DNA from: a virus
Reading direction: 5' to 3' (one strand)
Virus record (IMG/VR): IMGVR_UViG_3300013212_000041
Span: 1 to 47,561 of that record
DNA: 47,561 nucleotides
Part shown: positions 14,517-21,956 of the stretch, one piece after another
Position numbering within the stretch: the stretch's first letter is position 1
Layout of the letters: every line of letters begins with the position of its first letter
The notes under the pieces: generated by a model
What the model was told of the DNA's origin: nothing
Database searches by the model: none
What the model saw: the letters and a program-made list of their open reading frames with translations, nothing else
Program-made: the position numbers and the translations under genes

Positions 14517-15031
14517 AATTTATTTCCTTCAGTTCTAAGTGTCATAATTTCAACTGCTCTCTCATACATCTTATCACCGATGCCTAGAACAGTAAACCAA
14601 CCAGCGAAATACCGCGTTAGGTCATCGCTCGCCTCTAGAATGCCTTTGTTGTAAAGGTCAAAGTCTTTTCTGTTTTGAATTTTATCTGCGCGAAGCATAT
14701 CGTTCACAGCAGGTATTGGTGATGTCTGCGGGTAGAACGGGTCTGGTAGATTAAAAGGTCTCAGACCAAGGTTAGCAATATTACGATATTCCATAAGGAA
14801 CATAATCGTACGCGGACTAAAGCTACTAGACGCAATGCGTGACCAGTTCTGCTGTAGGTCTGATTCATGTTGAATCATTGGATGTAGATAGAAAGCTTCA
14901 ATAGCAGAGACATCCGCACAGATATAATCAAGCCATTCTACACCCTCGTAGATGTGATTGATTAAAGGAACACCAGACCTTGATGCTCTCTGAGTGCCAT
15001 AATATTCTTCAATGAGTACTTTAGCTCTCAT
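14513..15031 (-). CDS. HD-like conserved phage protein, 172 aa
   Basis: ATG 15031 with GGAGTGATT upstream; longer in-frame starts lie inside the tRNA-Leu gene. 'RSGVPLINHIYEGVEWLD' and 'AFYLHPMIQHESDL' suggest an HD-type helical metal-binding fold as in phage proteins of the MazG/HD neighbourhood. The catalytic set is not complete by eye, so the function stays open. Confidence 0.6.
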   Translation of the reverse strand: MRAKVLIEEYYGTQRASRSGVPLINHIYEGVEWLDYICADVSAIEAFYLHPMIQHESDLQQNWSRIASSSFSPRTIMFLMEYRNIANLGLRPFNLPDPFYPQTSPIPAVNDMLRADKIQNRKDFDLYNKGILEASDDLTRYFAGWFTVLGIGDKMYERAVEIMTLRTEGNKL

Positions 15032-15043
15032 AATCACTCCAAA

Positions 15044-15128
15044 TGGTAGGGATAACGGGACTCGAACCCGTACGACCGAAGCCACCAGATTTTAAGTCTG
15101 GCGCGGCTACCAATTACGCCATATCCCC
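15044..15128 (-). tRNA. tRNA-Leu (TAA)
   Basis: 85 bases with CCA. Acceptor GGGGATA/TATCCCT (G1-U72), anticodon arm CCAGA-CTTAAAA-TCTGG, long variable arm GGCTTCGGTC, T loop TTCGAGT. Starts the leader of the 172-aa gene. Confidence 0.95.
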
Positions 15129-15136
15129 ATATGTGG

Positions 15137-15604
15137 TCACTGATAGTTCTCCCAAGGGATAACACGACCACCAACATTATTTTTAACTTTGTACTGCCCG
15201 GCTTCGTAAATAGCCAAGGCGCGGTTACGGTTACGATGACCTGCACCGCTGTTCTTTTTAGCGGGGTGATTCATCTTATAACCAGCCTTACGGCAACCAG
15301 TACGAGGAATTGGGAGACCCAATTCAGCATAGTGACGAAGCTCAGCCTGACGCTTGTGCCAGCGTACACCGTAACCGTTGGTGATGAACTCGTCGCAGGT
15401 TACCTTGCGGCCGCGGTCATCGCGGACAATCCAGTCATAGTAGCTGGTGATGAAACCGTGCGAACGGAAATCGTAGAACGAGTGCTTGTGGTACTCGTGG
15501 AAACGACCGTACTTTTTGATGAACTGCTGAACAGCGTCGAAGCTGTAAAGAAGCTCAGTGTTACCGTTGCGGTGGGTTGCCACCAGTGGGTAAAGATATT
15601 CCAT
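15137..15604 (-). CDS. Conserved hypothetical basic protein, 155 aa
   Basis: Rich in Tyr, His, Arg. The C-terminal block 'AGHRNRNRALAIYEAGQYKVK' is strongly basic and suggests nucleic-acid binding. Ends 9 bases before tRNA-Leu. No family recognised. Confidence 0.65.
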   Translation of the reverse strand: MEYLYPLVATHRNGNTELLYSFDAVQQFIKKYGRFHEYHKHSFYDFRSHGFITSYYDWIVRDDRGRKVTCDEFITNGYGVRWHKRQAELRHYAELGLPIPRTGCRKAGYKMNHPAKKNSGAGHRNRNRALAIYEAGQYKVKNNVGGRVIPWENYQ

Positions 15605-15677
15605 TTTTCATTCTCCTTATGCCTAATTGCATAAGAGAATATCATATTCCTGGTAGTACATTGTTAATCCTTTAAAT

Positions 15678-15717
15678 TATATCTTACAGTAGCTTCTTTT
15701 TGAAAGAAAGGCAACTG
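15678..15717 (-). promoter_or_regulatory. Minus-strand promoter
   Basis: AGTTGCCTTTCTTTCAAAAA, then CTACTGTAAGATATAA. Lies about 75 bases upstream of ATG 15604. Confidence 0.6.
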
Positions 15718-15718
15718 T

Positions 15719-15991
15719 TTAAAATATTTCCCAGACATATTCTGAGTTACTACGAGTCTTAAAACGAACCATCGTCTCGGTCTCTTCTAGAATCTCAGTA
15801 ACTGGTGTTGTTGACCAATAATCCTGCGATGCGTATGATCTGCCGTTGATTGAACCAACGCGAATACCAGCGCCCAAACGAGGCTTTTGACCATGTTCAG
15901 TTTTTACTTCGCCATCTTCCATCCAGTAAATCATCGACATACCGCCTTCATCGCCAGCGCCGTCACTCTTACGTCTCAATGAATATGTCAT
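15719..15991 (-). CDS. Hypothetical protein, 90 aa
   Basis: Beta-rich ('MTYSLRRKSDGAGDEGG', 'GAGIRVGSINGRSYASQDYW'). The stop overlaps the next promoter's upstream edge. No family recognised; coding bias and spacing support it. Confidence 0.6.
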   Translation of the reverse strand: MTYSLRRKSDGAGDEGGMSMIYWMEDGEVKTEHGQKPRLGAGIRVGSINGRSYASQDYWSTTPVTEILEETETMVRFKTRSNSEYVWEIF

Positions 15992-16001
15992 AATATAATC
16001 C

Positions 16002-16175
16002 TCAGTGATAAAACGGATGCGTATAAGAAGGGTTCAGCTTCTCGTTTAGTTTTTTCTCAGCATCTTTAATGCTTTGCGGTGTTGGAATGAGATCTTCGAT
16101 ATAATCTTCACACAATTGACATTTAGTGCGATAGTCTAAGCATCGAGCACAAACCCAATTTCCATCCGTAATCAT
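16002..16175 (-). CDS. Small zinc-ribbon-like protein, 57 aa
   Basis: 'MITDGNWVCARCLDYRTKCQ' with C-x2-C and a second C-x2-C ('KCQLCEDY') suggests one zinc site. ATG 16175 after AGGATTATATT. Follows tRNA-Val directly. Confidence 0.6.
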   Translation of the reverse strand: MITDGNWVCARCLDYRTKCQLCEDYIEDLIPTPQSIKDAEKKLNEKLNPSYTHPFYH

Positions 16176-16189
16176 AATATAATCCTATA

Positions 16190-16264
16190 TGGTAGCCCTG
16201 ATAGGTTACGCTCCTACCACCTCTCGCGTGTCGGGCGAGCGCTCTACTACTGAGCTACAGGGCC
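16190..16264 (-). tRNA. tRNA-Val (GAC), unusual T loop and C33
   Basis: Acceptor GGCCCTG/CAGGGCT, D arm GCTC-AGTAGTA-GAGC, anticodon stem CTCGC/GCGAG with loop CCGACAC (position 33 is C, not U), T arm GTAGG-AGCGTAA-CCTAT. The T loop lacks T54-T55. CCA is encoded. The 5' part overlaps the end of the NADAR gene. Confidence 0.8.
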
Positions 16265-16705
16265 ATGTAAAACTTTTAATTCTTCACGTACGCTCATCAG
16301 CAAATTGCCTAGAACGTTTTGACCTTTTCCGTTACAAACTCCCCAGAACGTATCATTCCAGTAGTTCGTCTCTTCGAGGTATAAATCGGCTGTGTTATAC
16401 AGCTTCAATGATAGGTCATAATGAAAGGTAAACTTACTACGTAATAGCTTCTTCATTACATTGACGCGTATCGTATCCCAATCAGGTCGAAGGTCAACAT
16501 ATTTACCCATCTTCTTAGCTTGTCCGGGTGAAAATGCTTCACGTATTCTAGCCTGTTCTTCGACATCAAGCGTCTTAGCAGCTTGGTATGCGTGCTCTAA
16601 GGTAGGATACTCGATACCATCCATACGTACTACCGCGGGGTAGAAGTTAGACAGGAAGTCATATTCACCGTTAAAGCCAAATATACCATCGATTAAAACA
16701 CTCAT
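16247..16705 (-). CDS. NADAR-family N-glycosidase (YbiA/RibX)
   Basis: 152 residues with 'GEYDFLSNFYPAVVRMDG', 'YPTLEHAYQAAKT' and 'WNDTFWGVCNGKGQNVLG', the NADAR pattern. Known members hydrolyse early riboflavin intermediates, and others remove ADP-ribose from guanine in DNA or act on ADP-ribose products; a phage copy may neutralise an ADP-ribosylating or NAD-based defence. The last nine codons and the TAG stop lie inside the tRNA-Val gene, an extension beyond the usual family end. Confidence 0.85.
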   Translation of the reverse strand: MSVLIDGIFGFNGEYDFLSNFYPAVVRMDGIEYPTLEHAYQAAKTLDVEEQARIREAFSPGQAKKMGKYVDLRPDWDTIRVNVMKKLLRSKFTFHYDLSLKLYNTADLYLEETNYWNDTFWGVCNGKGQNVLGNLLMSVREELKVLHGPVAQ

Positions 16706-16737
16706 AACGTTATTGTCTTTCAGTGACTACATTCTTG

Positions 16738-16768
16738 ATTATAACGCTTATGCGAAATAGTGCAACTA
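16738..16768 (-). promoter_or_regulatory. Minus-strand promoter, weaker copy
   Basis: AGTTGCACTATTTCGCATAA then GCGTTATAATC; upstream of the NADAR gene by about 30 bases. Confidence 0.45.
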
Positions 16769-17173
16769 TTATTGTCGCGTATTATTATCTGTATGCCATT
16801 GGCCATACATGCAATGTGTAAACTCGTGCCCGATAAATTCAGGCTCGTAGATTGTATGCGGATCCATAACATGCACAATGCAAACAGGAACACCATCAAC
16901 CTCACCTGAATAACTAAACGCAGCGAGGTCAGGAACGTATGCCATTCCTTTTTCTTTCGCTGCTTGGCGTAGTTCTTCGCGTGTTTTGTGTACCTTCACA
17001 TAGGTGACAAATTGGTGCTGAACATATTCAGGGGACCCGAAAGAATAACCATCGGGTCCCGTATATCTTATTGTTTCAGGAGTAACCACTGCTGTAGGCT
17101 CTGGTTCAGGTGATGGATTATAGCATGAACCAACTACGAATGCACTTAATATGATTAGAGACTTTTTAAGCAT
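16769..17173 (-). CDS. Lipoprotein with HExxH-type metal motif
   Basis: 134 residues. The signal with lipobox 'AFVVGSC' (Cys near residue 17) predicts a lipid anchor. The C-terminus has 'IGHEFTHCMYGQWH', an HExxH-like H-E-F-T-H zinc-protease motif. Small phage lipoproteins of this type could be lysis (spanin-like) or superinfection factors; a small metalloprotease is the direct reading. No upstream partner evident. Confidence 0.65.
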   Translation of the reverse strand: MLKKSLIILSAFVVGSCYNPSPEPEPTAVVTPETIRYTGPDGYSFGSPEYVQHQFVTYVKVHKTREELRQAAKEKGMAYVPDLAAFSYSGEVDGVPVCIVHVMDPHTIYEPEFIGHEFTHCMYGQWHTDNNTRQ

Positions 17174-17190
17174 AGGTTTTCTCCTCTATG

Positions 17191-17742
17191 CTATTTATCA
17201 AACTTATCTGTCTCATTACCCCATACATCCCAACCATCGATAGCATTTGTACGTGAAAATAATTCAATTTTAGGAACATCTCCAACGAGTCTATCAATTA
17301 GCAATCGAAACTCATCAGGTTTCCTGCTATGCTCGCGACGTGGAAAGATTTGAGCATTCGGTATTGAGCGGTCTTTAATGAGACTTGCACCCTTACCGCG
17401 TACACCTATGAGGCAAACTTCGTTATTACTTCTCGTATAGGAACCGGCGCCTAATGCTATCTTACCCGATTTAGGATAAGTTTTAGTCCAACTGAAACCG
17501 AGTGTTTTGTATTTGAATCCCCATGACTCAATCACGTGATTCCATATAGGCATCAACGGAAATGTAACCCATACAAATAGCAAGCTTGGTGTGTCTGCTA
17601 TGTCTGCTACCGGCATATTGCATATATCATCGACCGACATAGTCGAATAATGCCGCAGAGAGCCGCCGCCGTGGTGCTTATCTGTATACGCCCACGGCGG
17701 GTCAGCGTAGATTACGCTGTATTTTTTATCTGGAAAGTTCAT
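17191..17742 (-). CDS. MT-A70 family adenine N6-methyltransferase
   Basis: 183 residues. Catalytic DPPW at residues 14-17, then 'MPVADIADTPSLLFVWVTF', 'WTKTYPKSGKIALGAGSYTR' and 'RREHSRKPDEF', the full MT-A70 series. The enzyme transfers methyl from SAM to N6 of adenine, in phages usually in DNA. No cognate restriction gene is adjacent, so a protective role against host restriction is likely. Confidence 0.9.
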   Translation of the reverse strand: MNFPDKKYSVIYADPPWAYTDKHHGGGSLRHYSTMSVDDICNMPVADIADTPSLLFVWVTFPLMPIWNHVIESWGFKYKTLGFSWTKTYPKSGKIALGAGSYTRSNNEVCLIGVRGKGASLIKDRSIPNAQIFPRREHSRKPDEFRLLIDRLVGDVPKIELFSRTNAIDGWDVWGNETDKFDK

Positions 17743-17906
17743 GTATTTTGAGTATGCTTGATGTAGATACTCGTTAAAAACGAACCAACGAAGCCAGCTG
17801 CAAAAAAATTAAATGCAGCACCTAAAGGTACCGAGTCTATATTCATAAAACCAATCAATAAATTGGCAAAGAATAAAAATACTAATACAGGTACAGGCAA
17901 TGTCAT
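17739..17906 (-). CDS. Small membrane protein, 55 aa
   Basis: Starts 'MTLPVPVLVFLFFANLLIGF'; two predicted membrane segments. Its TGA overlaps the methylase ATG (ATGA). No family recognised. Confidence 0.6.
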   Translation of the reverse strand: MTLPVPVLVFLFFANLLIGFMNIDSVPLGAAFNFFAAGFVGSFLTSIYIKHTQNT

Positions 17907-17915
17907 GATAAATCC

Positions 17916-18104
17916 TTAAACTACAAAAGTCATCCACAGATAAGCCGTAACGATGCAAATCGGAATAGCAGTCAAGAACGCAAGCAATGCAGTCTTTTCA
18001 TCTTGACGAGCTTCAGCAACGATTGCTTCAATCTCTTCAGGAGTCTTAACAGCGTCAAATTCGTCGTTGTCAGTCCAAACGTCTGAATCGAGTACTTTAG
18101 TCAT
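17916..18104 (-). CDS. Small C-terminal-anchored membrane protein, 62 aa
   Basis: Acidic N-terminal half ('TPEEIEAIVAEARQDEK') and a hydrophobic C-terminal segment 'FLTAIPICIVTAYLWMTFVV'. ATG overlaps the upstream short ORF stop. Confidence 0.6.
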   Translation of the reverse strand: MTKVLDSDVWTDNDEFDAVKTPEEIEAIVAEARQDEKTALLAFLTAIPICIVTAYLWMTFVV

Positions 18105-18196
18105 AATATAAAATCCCTAAAAACATCAACTTTGCCATTATATTCATATAAACCAAAACGGGTACCACACACAAACAGGTAACGAATCAGTTTCAT
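18101..18196 (-). CDS. Very small protein, 31 aa
   Basis: ATG 18196 after AAGGATTTC; the stop overlaps the next ATG (ATGA). 'MKLIRYLFVCGTRFGLYEYN'. Support is only the coupling and RBS. Confidence 0.4.
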   Translation of the reverse strand: MKLIRYLFVCGTRFGLYEYNGKVDVFRDFIL

Positions 18197-18211
18197 AATG
18201 AAATCCTTAAG

Positions 18212-18299
18212 TGGAGGCTGGTAGAAGCATCGAACTTCTGACCCTCACGGGGCACTCGACCTTTCCAGGGTCGTTGAGGAGCCAACCTCAGTACCAGCC
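18212..18299 (-). tRNA. tRNA-Ser (GGA)
   Basis: Acceptor GGCTGGT/ACCAGCC, anticodon CGACC-CTGGAAA-GGTCG, long variable arm, T arm AGAAG-TTCGATG-CTTCT, then TCCA. The pairing can extend to 9 bp with flanking bases. The D loop is only 6 bases (TTGGCT). Confidence 0.85.
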
Positions 18300-18308
18300 T
18301 CGAACTGT

Positions 18309-19106
18309 TTACTTAACGTTTACGATACCCTTGAAGTCGTAAGGAACAACGATGGTGTTAACCTTGCCTTCCTTAATGGCTTCAGCAATGGTAACAATCG
18401 CGGTTGCTTCCATGTACTTCGTAGCACCGGCGTTAGCATTCAATGCGCTAATACGCTCAGCTTCAAGCTTTGCAGTTTCAACTTCAACCTGCTTCTTCTT
18501 TTGCTCGTTCTGCGCTTGCACCAATGCGTTAGCAGAGTTAACGATTGCGGTTGCAGGCATAATCTGACGTACCAGAACCTGCGAGATGTTAATCGAACCG
18601 CCCAGCTTTTCCTTTTCAAGTTGCGCAACAACTTCCTGGCGAACCAACTGCTCAATTTCGGCGCGGTTATCGGCCATCTTCAGCGATTCGTACTTACGTG
18701 CAACCTTGTAAACAGCGTTGCGGCCGAGCTGACGAATGTAGTTGTACATCAAAAGTACGTCGCCATCGTCGTTCTCAGCGTGGAAACCACGGTTCTTGTT
18801 GATGTAGATTTCAGCAACTGAACCAGGGGTAACAGAATAGATAATCGACAAGTCGAAATCCTTGATGGTCGAGTTATCCGAGGCCAAAGGAGTCATATCG
18901 CTAATGCCGACTTCAACGTCCTTTACCGGGAAAGTCATAACGCTACCAAAGAAAGTCTGGTTCAACGAGCCTGGCTTCAATTCGTCTTTCTCGATTTGCT
19001 TATCCATAGCAACGCGAACACCAACTTCACCTGTTTCAATACGCGTACAAGCCGAAGCAGTAGCCATCAAAGCGGTAAGGGTAGCAATTTTCATAAACTT
19101 ATTCAT
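18309..19106 (-). CDS. SPFH/prohibitin-like lipoprotein
   Basis: 265 residues. A signal segment with 'ATASAC' lipobox precedes an SPFH (band 7) domain ('RIETGEVGVRVAM', 'FDLSIIYSVTPGSVAEIY') and a charged coiled-coil helix rich in E/K/Q ('NEQKKKQVEVETAKLEAERI'). SPFH proteins form ring assemblies on membranes and modulate proteases such as FtsH; phage copies are widespread but poorly understood. A larger flotillin-like SPFH gene is at 40872. Confidence 0.85.
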   Translation of the reverse strand: MNKFMKIATLTALMATASACTRIETGEVGVRVAMDKQIEKDELKPGSLNQTFFGSVMTFPVKDVEVGISDMTPLASDNSTIKDFDLSIIYSVTPGSVAEIYINKNRGFHAENDDGDVLLMYNYIRQLGRNAVYKVARKYESLKMADNRAEIEQLVRQEVVAQLEKEKLGGSINISQVLVRQIMPATAIVNSANALVQAQNEQKKKQVEVETAKLEAERISALNANAGATKYMEATAIVTIAEAIKEGKVNTIVVPYDFKGIVNVK

Positions 19107-19119
19107 AATATAATCCTTC

Positions 19120-19296
19120 TCAAAAACTAACGATAATAAATGTTGCTGCAGCTATTGTAGCTAGAATACACAGCAGTACTGTAGGCGCTCGATTTACAAA
19201 ACGTTCGAGTTCGACGTCATCCATGCCTGTAAAATATTTGTACCCACCAAAGATGAGTGCAAAAAGTAATACAAAGCCAAGAATTATCTTAATCAT
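19120..19296 (-). CDS. Small two-segment membrane protein, 58 aa
   Basis: 'MIKIILGFVLLFALIFGGYK' and a C-terminal 'VLLCILATIAAATFIIVSF' flank a short acidic loop. Precedes the SPFH gene by 13 bases and could be its membrane partner. Confidence 0.6.
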   Translation of the reverse strand: MIKIILGFVLLFALIFGGYKYFTGMDDVELERFVNRAPTVLLCILATIAAATFIIVSF

Positions 19297-19323
19297 AATA
19301 TACCTTTCACTTTAAATCAACTG

Positions 19324-19530
19324 TTAAATTTCCTTGTAAGGGTTTACGCCCTCAAAGCGATTTCGACCTACTAACCGAATACGAATATCATCGTTATCAG
19401 ATGCAGTTCGATACTTTTCAAAGCCTGCGCGCGCATTGAGCTCCTGAACGGTATACTCAGCTACGCGGCTGTTTTTATAATGGCGAAGTTTTTCATCAGG
19501 ATTCGCGCATTCGATTAGATACCAGTTCAT
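19324..19530 (-). CDS. Hypothetical protein, 68 aa
   Basis: 'MNWYLIECANPDEKLRHYKN'; mixed alpha/beta, basic. ATG overlaps the upstream TAA by 4 bases. No family recognised. Confidence 0.55.
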   Translation of the reverse strand: MNWYLIECANPDEKLRHYKNSRVAEYTVQELNARAGFEKYRTASDNDDIRIRLVGRNRFEGVNPYKEI

Positions 19531-19718
19531 TTACCGATCAAACCTTCTGCGTCTGCTTTAGCAATTTTTTCTGCGACGTTCAGCTCACCTGGTTGCAGGT
19601 CTTGAGTCCAAACAAAAGGACGGTCTTCAAACATTTTGAAGGTACCGGCAGGTAGCGTAATCTCTCTAAACTTACGGCCGTCCGAATCAGTCTTGTCAAA
19701 ATTAGGCAGCGATGTCAT
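19527..19718 (-). CDS. Hypothetical protein, 63 aa
   Basis: Starts at ATG 19718 ('MTSLPNFDKTDSDGRKFREI'), inside the end of the upstream gene (17-base overlap), with GGAATTTCGC upstream. No family recognised. Confidence 0.55.
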   Translation of the reverse strand: MTSLPNFDKTDSDGRKFREITLPAGTFKMFEDRPFVWTQDLQPGELNVAEKIAKADAEGLIGK

Positions 19719-19839
19719 TGCGAAATTCCTTAGAAACCTGATTGGAACGGACATAAGAGCCCTTGCCCTTTTTCGGCTTAAAGGCCTTAGCCTTATTAAA
19801 CTTCCAAGCGGCGCGAGCAACGTGATTACGAGTCTTCAT
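19702..19839 (-). CDS. Small basic protein, 45 aa (DUF7230-like)
   Basis: 'MKTRNHVARAAWKFNKAKAF' followed by Lys/Arg-rich sequence. The start 'MKTRNxVA' is shared by a family of tiny basic proteins in phages (DUF7230, by memory). ATG 19839 follows AAGGAGGAAGTA, a near-perfect RBS. Probably RNA- or DNA-binding. Confidence 0.6.
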   Translation of the reverse strand: MKTRNHVARAAWKFNKAKAFKPKKGKGSYVRSNQVSKEFRNDIAA

Positions 19840-19849
19840 TACTTCCTCC

Positions 19850-19893
19850 TTATATAACTTCTTATAAGGTCTTTTCGATAATAATGCAACTGT
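19850..19893 (-). promoter_or_regulatory. Minus-strand promoter
   Basis: CAGTTGCATTATTATCGAAA, then CCTTATAAGAAGTTATA, 10 bases upstream of the basic protein's RBS. Confidence 0.65.
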
Positions 19894-19898
19894 TAATT

Positions 19899-19990
19899 TG
19901 GAGGATGATGTGGGATTCGAACCCACGGAGCCCCTTTCGAGGCTCGACTAGTTAGCAACCAGCTCCCATAGGCCACTCGGGCAATCATCC
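19899..19990 (-). tRNA. tRNA-Ser (GCT)
   Basis: Acceptor GGATGAT/ATCATCC then TCCA. Anticodon loop TTGCTAA on a stem with two G-U pairs (GCTGG/CTAGT), long variable arm GAGCC...GGCTC, T arm GTGGG-TTCGAAT-CCCAC. Confidence 0.9.
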
Positions 19991-19997
19991 ATTAAAA

Positions 19998-20087
19998 TGG
20001 CGGAAGCGGTGGGATTCGAACCCACGGAGCCCTTTCGGGCTCGCTGGTTTTCAAGACCAGAGCCATCGACCACTCGGCCACACTTCC
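19998..20087 (-). tRNA. tRNA-Ser (TGA)
   Basis: Acceptor GGAAGTG/CGCTTCC with GCCA, anticodon CTGGT-CTTGAAA-ACCAG, variable arm GAGCCC/GGGCTC, T loop TTCGAAT. Canonical class II. Confidence 0.95.
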
Positions 20088-20182
20088 ATGAAATACTTAG
20101 GCTCTACCCATGTAGAATTAAGCCGCTTGATTGGCACCCTTTCGTAGGGAATGACCCCACCTTGGGCATTGCGCCCCACACT
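20088..20182 (-). other. Structured spacer between tRNAs
   Basis: No gene. On the minus strand it can form GGGC-GCAAT-GCCC, CCCT-ACGA-AGGG and a GGCT...AGCC hairpin with inner CTAC/GTAG. No tRNA arms fit. Confidence 0.3.
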
Positions 20183-20259
20183 TGGTAGCCTCACCGGGGG
20201 TCAAACCCGGTTCTCGACCTTGAGAGGGTCGTGTCCTAATCATCGTAGACGATGAGGCC
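20183..20259 (-). tRNA. tRNA-Glu (CTC)
   Basis: Acceptor GGCCTCA/TGAGGCT with ACCA, anticodon CGACC-CTCTCAA-GGTCG, T arm CCGGG-TTTGACC-CCCGG (T loop has T56 instead of C). Confidence 0.9.
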
Positions 20260-20264
20260 AAATA

Positions 20265-20471
20265 TTATGGACTAGTTGGTTTATCGTCACCAGACGAAGC
20301 AAGAATCAACGCAACCAAAACAGTTGCTGCTAAAATTGCTGCGATAACGCCAACATTGCTATTCTTTTTTGCTACTTTCTCAGTCTGAACAACCGAAAGC
20401 GATTGACCAAACGAGTTCAGTGGAGCGATAACCAAACCTAATGCTACGATAGCTGATAAAATCTTTTTCAC
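20265..20471 (-). CDS. Signal-peptide membrane protein, 68 aa
   Basis: GTG 20471 overlaps the upstream stop (GTGA). 'MKKILSAIVALGLVIAPLN' signal, then a membrane segment 'VGVIAAILAATVLVALILAS'. Ends 6 bases before tRNA-Glu. No family. Confidence 0.6.
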   Translation of the reverse strand: MKKILSAIVALGLVIAPLNSFGQSLSVVQTEKVAKKNSNVGVIAAILAATVLVALILASSGDDKPTSP

Positions 20472-20617
20472 TTGTAATCTCCAACACCGTATACTGAACT
20501 GTAATCAGCCAACTTGCTTAACTTTTGTACCTTGTACCTACGTACATAGATTAACCATTTCCATTTACCGTTTACTTTAACAGGATGCCAAGCAAACCAC
20601 TTTTCACTCTTAGACAT
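20468..20617 (-). CDS. Small basic Trp-rich protein, 49 aa
   Basis: ATG 20617 with AGAAAGATGTT upstream. 'MSKSEKWFAWHPVKVNGKWK'. Translational coupling to the next gene supports it. Confidence 0.55.
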   Translation of the reverse strand: MSKSEKWFAWHPVKVNGKWKWLIYVRRYKVQKLSKLADYSSVYGVGDYK

Positions 20618-20636
20618 GATAACATCTTTCTAAAAC

Positions 20637-20712
20637 TGGTGGACGATCTCGGACTCGAACCGAGGACCATGGGATTAAGAGTCCCGTGCTCTACCTACTG
20701 AGCTAAACGTCC
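20637..20712 (-). tRNA. tRNA-Lys (CTT)
   Basis: Acceptor GGACGTT/GATCGTCC region with ACCA, D arm GCTC...GAGC, loop CTCTTAA, T arm CTCGG-TTCGAGT-CCGAG. Confidence 0.95.
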
Positions 20713-21161
20713 TTAAAATACCGTGCACCCGGCACGAGGCCGGGTGACTCACTAGGTCACTGGAGATGGACGAACCACCCACTGCGATGCTTCTCAAGAC
20801 CTAACGCACCTCATCTGAATCTCTCGGAGAGGTTGCACGCCTCTCCTACCTTTACAGGCCAATGTGCATTTTGCCCGCAAAGAGTACCTTTGAATCTCGT
20901 GGTCAACTTGGGCTTCTTACCCCATCATATACTCAGCGCAACCACGTCTGAGGCTTAGTTTCTCACTTTACTTGTATGCATCAAACATAAAGTGTTGTAT
21001 AATATTACAGCCGAGGTATTGCGTTTCCTCTATTTATCACGTTTCGAACCGTGGAGGAATTTAGGATTATGCTTGCCATTTTGCATATGGCTGATCTATT
21101 CCACCGTAGTGTTTCGACTCGCTTTCCCTACTCCCGATTTTACGCTAACGACTGTAATTCC
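20713..21161 (-). ncRNA. Large non-coding region with strong hairpins
   Basis: About 450 bases without an ORF. Stems include CACCCGGC/GCCGGGTG, GGAGAGG/CCTCTCC (7-base loop), GCCAT/ATGGC, GTGGT/ACCAC enclosing TGGG/CCCA, and CACG-GTTCGAAA-CGTG, a T-arm-like hairpin. Not recognised as RNase P RNA, group I intron or GOLLD by eye. It sits between tRNA-Lys and a coding operon on the same strand, so it is probably a long structured RNA of the array. Confidence 0.45.
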
Positions 21162-21371
21162 TTAAACTTTATTAATGACCGGATTGTACGCAGCTAAATT
21201 ACATTCAGGAATGCGTGTGCGTTTTTTACGGCCTTTTTCTTTATATTCTATCCAAATCCACCTCGTATCAATGCTATGCTTAGCATTGTATTTTGGGTCA
21301 TCACAAATATCAAAAACGATACCGCTGAGATTACCATTGATAGTTATATGATCACCAATATTAGGGGTCAT
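21162..21371 (-). CDS. Hypothetical protein, 69 aa
   Basis: Small beta-barrel-like pattern ('IGDHITINGNLSGIVFDI', 'TRWIWIEYKEKGRKKRTRI') with a basic surface; could bind nucleic acid. Starts immediately after the next gene's stop. Confidence 0.6.
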   Translation of the reverse strand: MTPNIGDHITINGNLSGIVFDICDDPKYNAKHSIDTRWIWIEYKEKGRKKRTRIPECNLAAYNPVINKV

Positions 21372-21372
21372 A

Positions 21373-21594
21373 TTAATCTCTCAATGCCCTATCGAGCATA
21401 TCCTTGAATGCTTGTATGCGACGAGCTTCGCCGCGAAATATGAAAAGACTCGACCAAAAGGTTTTCTCTTCATAATAGTCAATATTATTGCGAACAGCTG
21501 CTTGACGAAGTTGGCCGCGTAGTAGCATACCAGCTTCACCTTTTAGCCTACCTTCGCCTGATTTAAGCGGGGCTACTGCTTCTGAACGAGTCAT
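21373..21594 (-). CDS. Hypothetical basic protein, 73 aa
   Basis: 'MTRSEAVAPLKSGEGRLKGE', Arg/Gly-rich N-terminus and 'FRGEARRIQAFKDMLDRAL' C-terminus. Overlaps the upstream gene by 4 bases. Confidence 0.6.
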   Translation of the reverse strand: MTRSEAVAPLKSGEGRLKGEAGMLLRGQLRQAAVRNNIDYYEEKTFWSSLFIFRGEARRIQAFKDMLDRALRD

Positions 21595-21953
21595 TGTACA
21601 ATTCCTTGCTCTTTGGCAGCTGCCAGAATGATTTCATCCATACGTTCATCCATAGGACGAGCAATACGGTCGAACATAATTTCCTGACGAGTCACCATAC
21701 GACCACGATAATCACGGTCATAACGAGTGCGCTTAAAATTGCTTGCAGCAAACTTAAACACGCCATAAAATTGCTTACCACGATTGCACAAACCGTTGTT
21801 GAAAACGTCATAATAAACGTTTGCAGCTTTACGCAGTCGTTCAAGCGCTTTATTATTTTTGCCATCGACTTCGCCTGAGATAGGAATCAGAGGACGCAGC
21901 TTGTCGTACAAATCTTGATATGTACCGCGGCTATTCCAATACGAATTTTCCAT
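21591..21953 (-). CDS. Hypothetical protein, 120 aa
   Basis: 'NSYWNSRGTYQDLYDKLRPLIP' and a basic stretch 'FKRTRYDRDYRGRMVTRQE'. The N-terminal 'G.YQ..YD.L..LIP..GE' pattern occurs in small phage proteins of unknown role. In the 23308-21162 operon. Confidence 0.65.
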   Translation of the reverse strand: MENSYWNSRGTYQDLYDKLRPLIPISGEVDGKNNKALERLRKAANVYYDVFNNGLCNRGKQFYGVFKFAASNFKRTRYDRDYRGRMVTRQEIMFDRIARPMDERMDEIILAAAKEQGIVQ

Positions 21954-21956
21954 GAT

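Noticed and set aside
14513-15085. N-terminal extension of the HD-like protein
   Set aside because: It would be translated from the tRNA-Leu 3' half; ATG 15031 with GGAGTGATT is the natural start.
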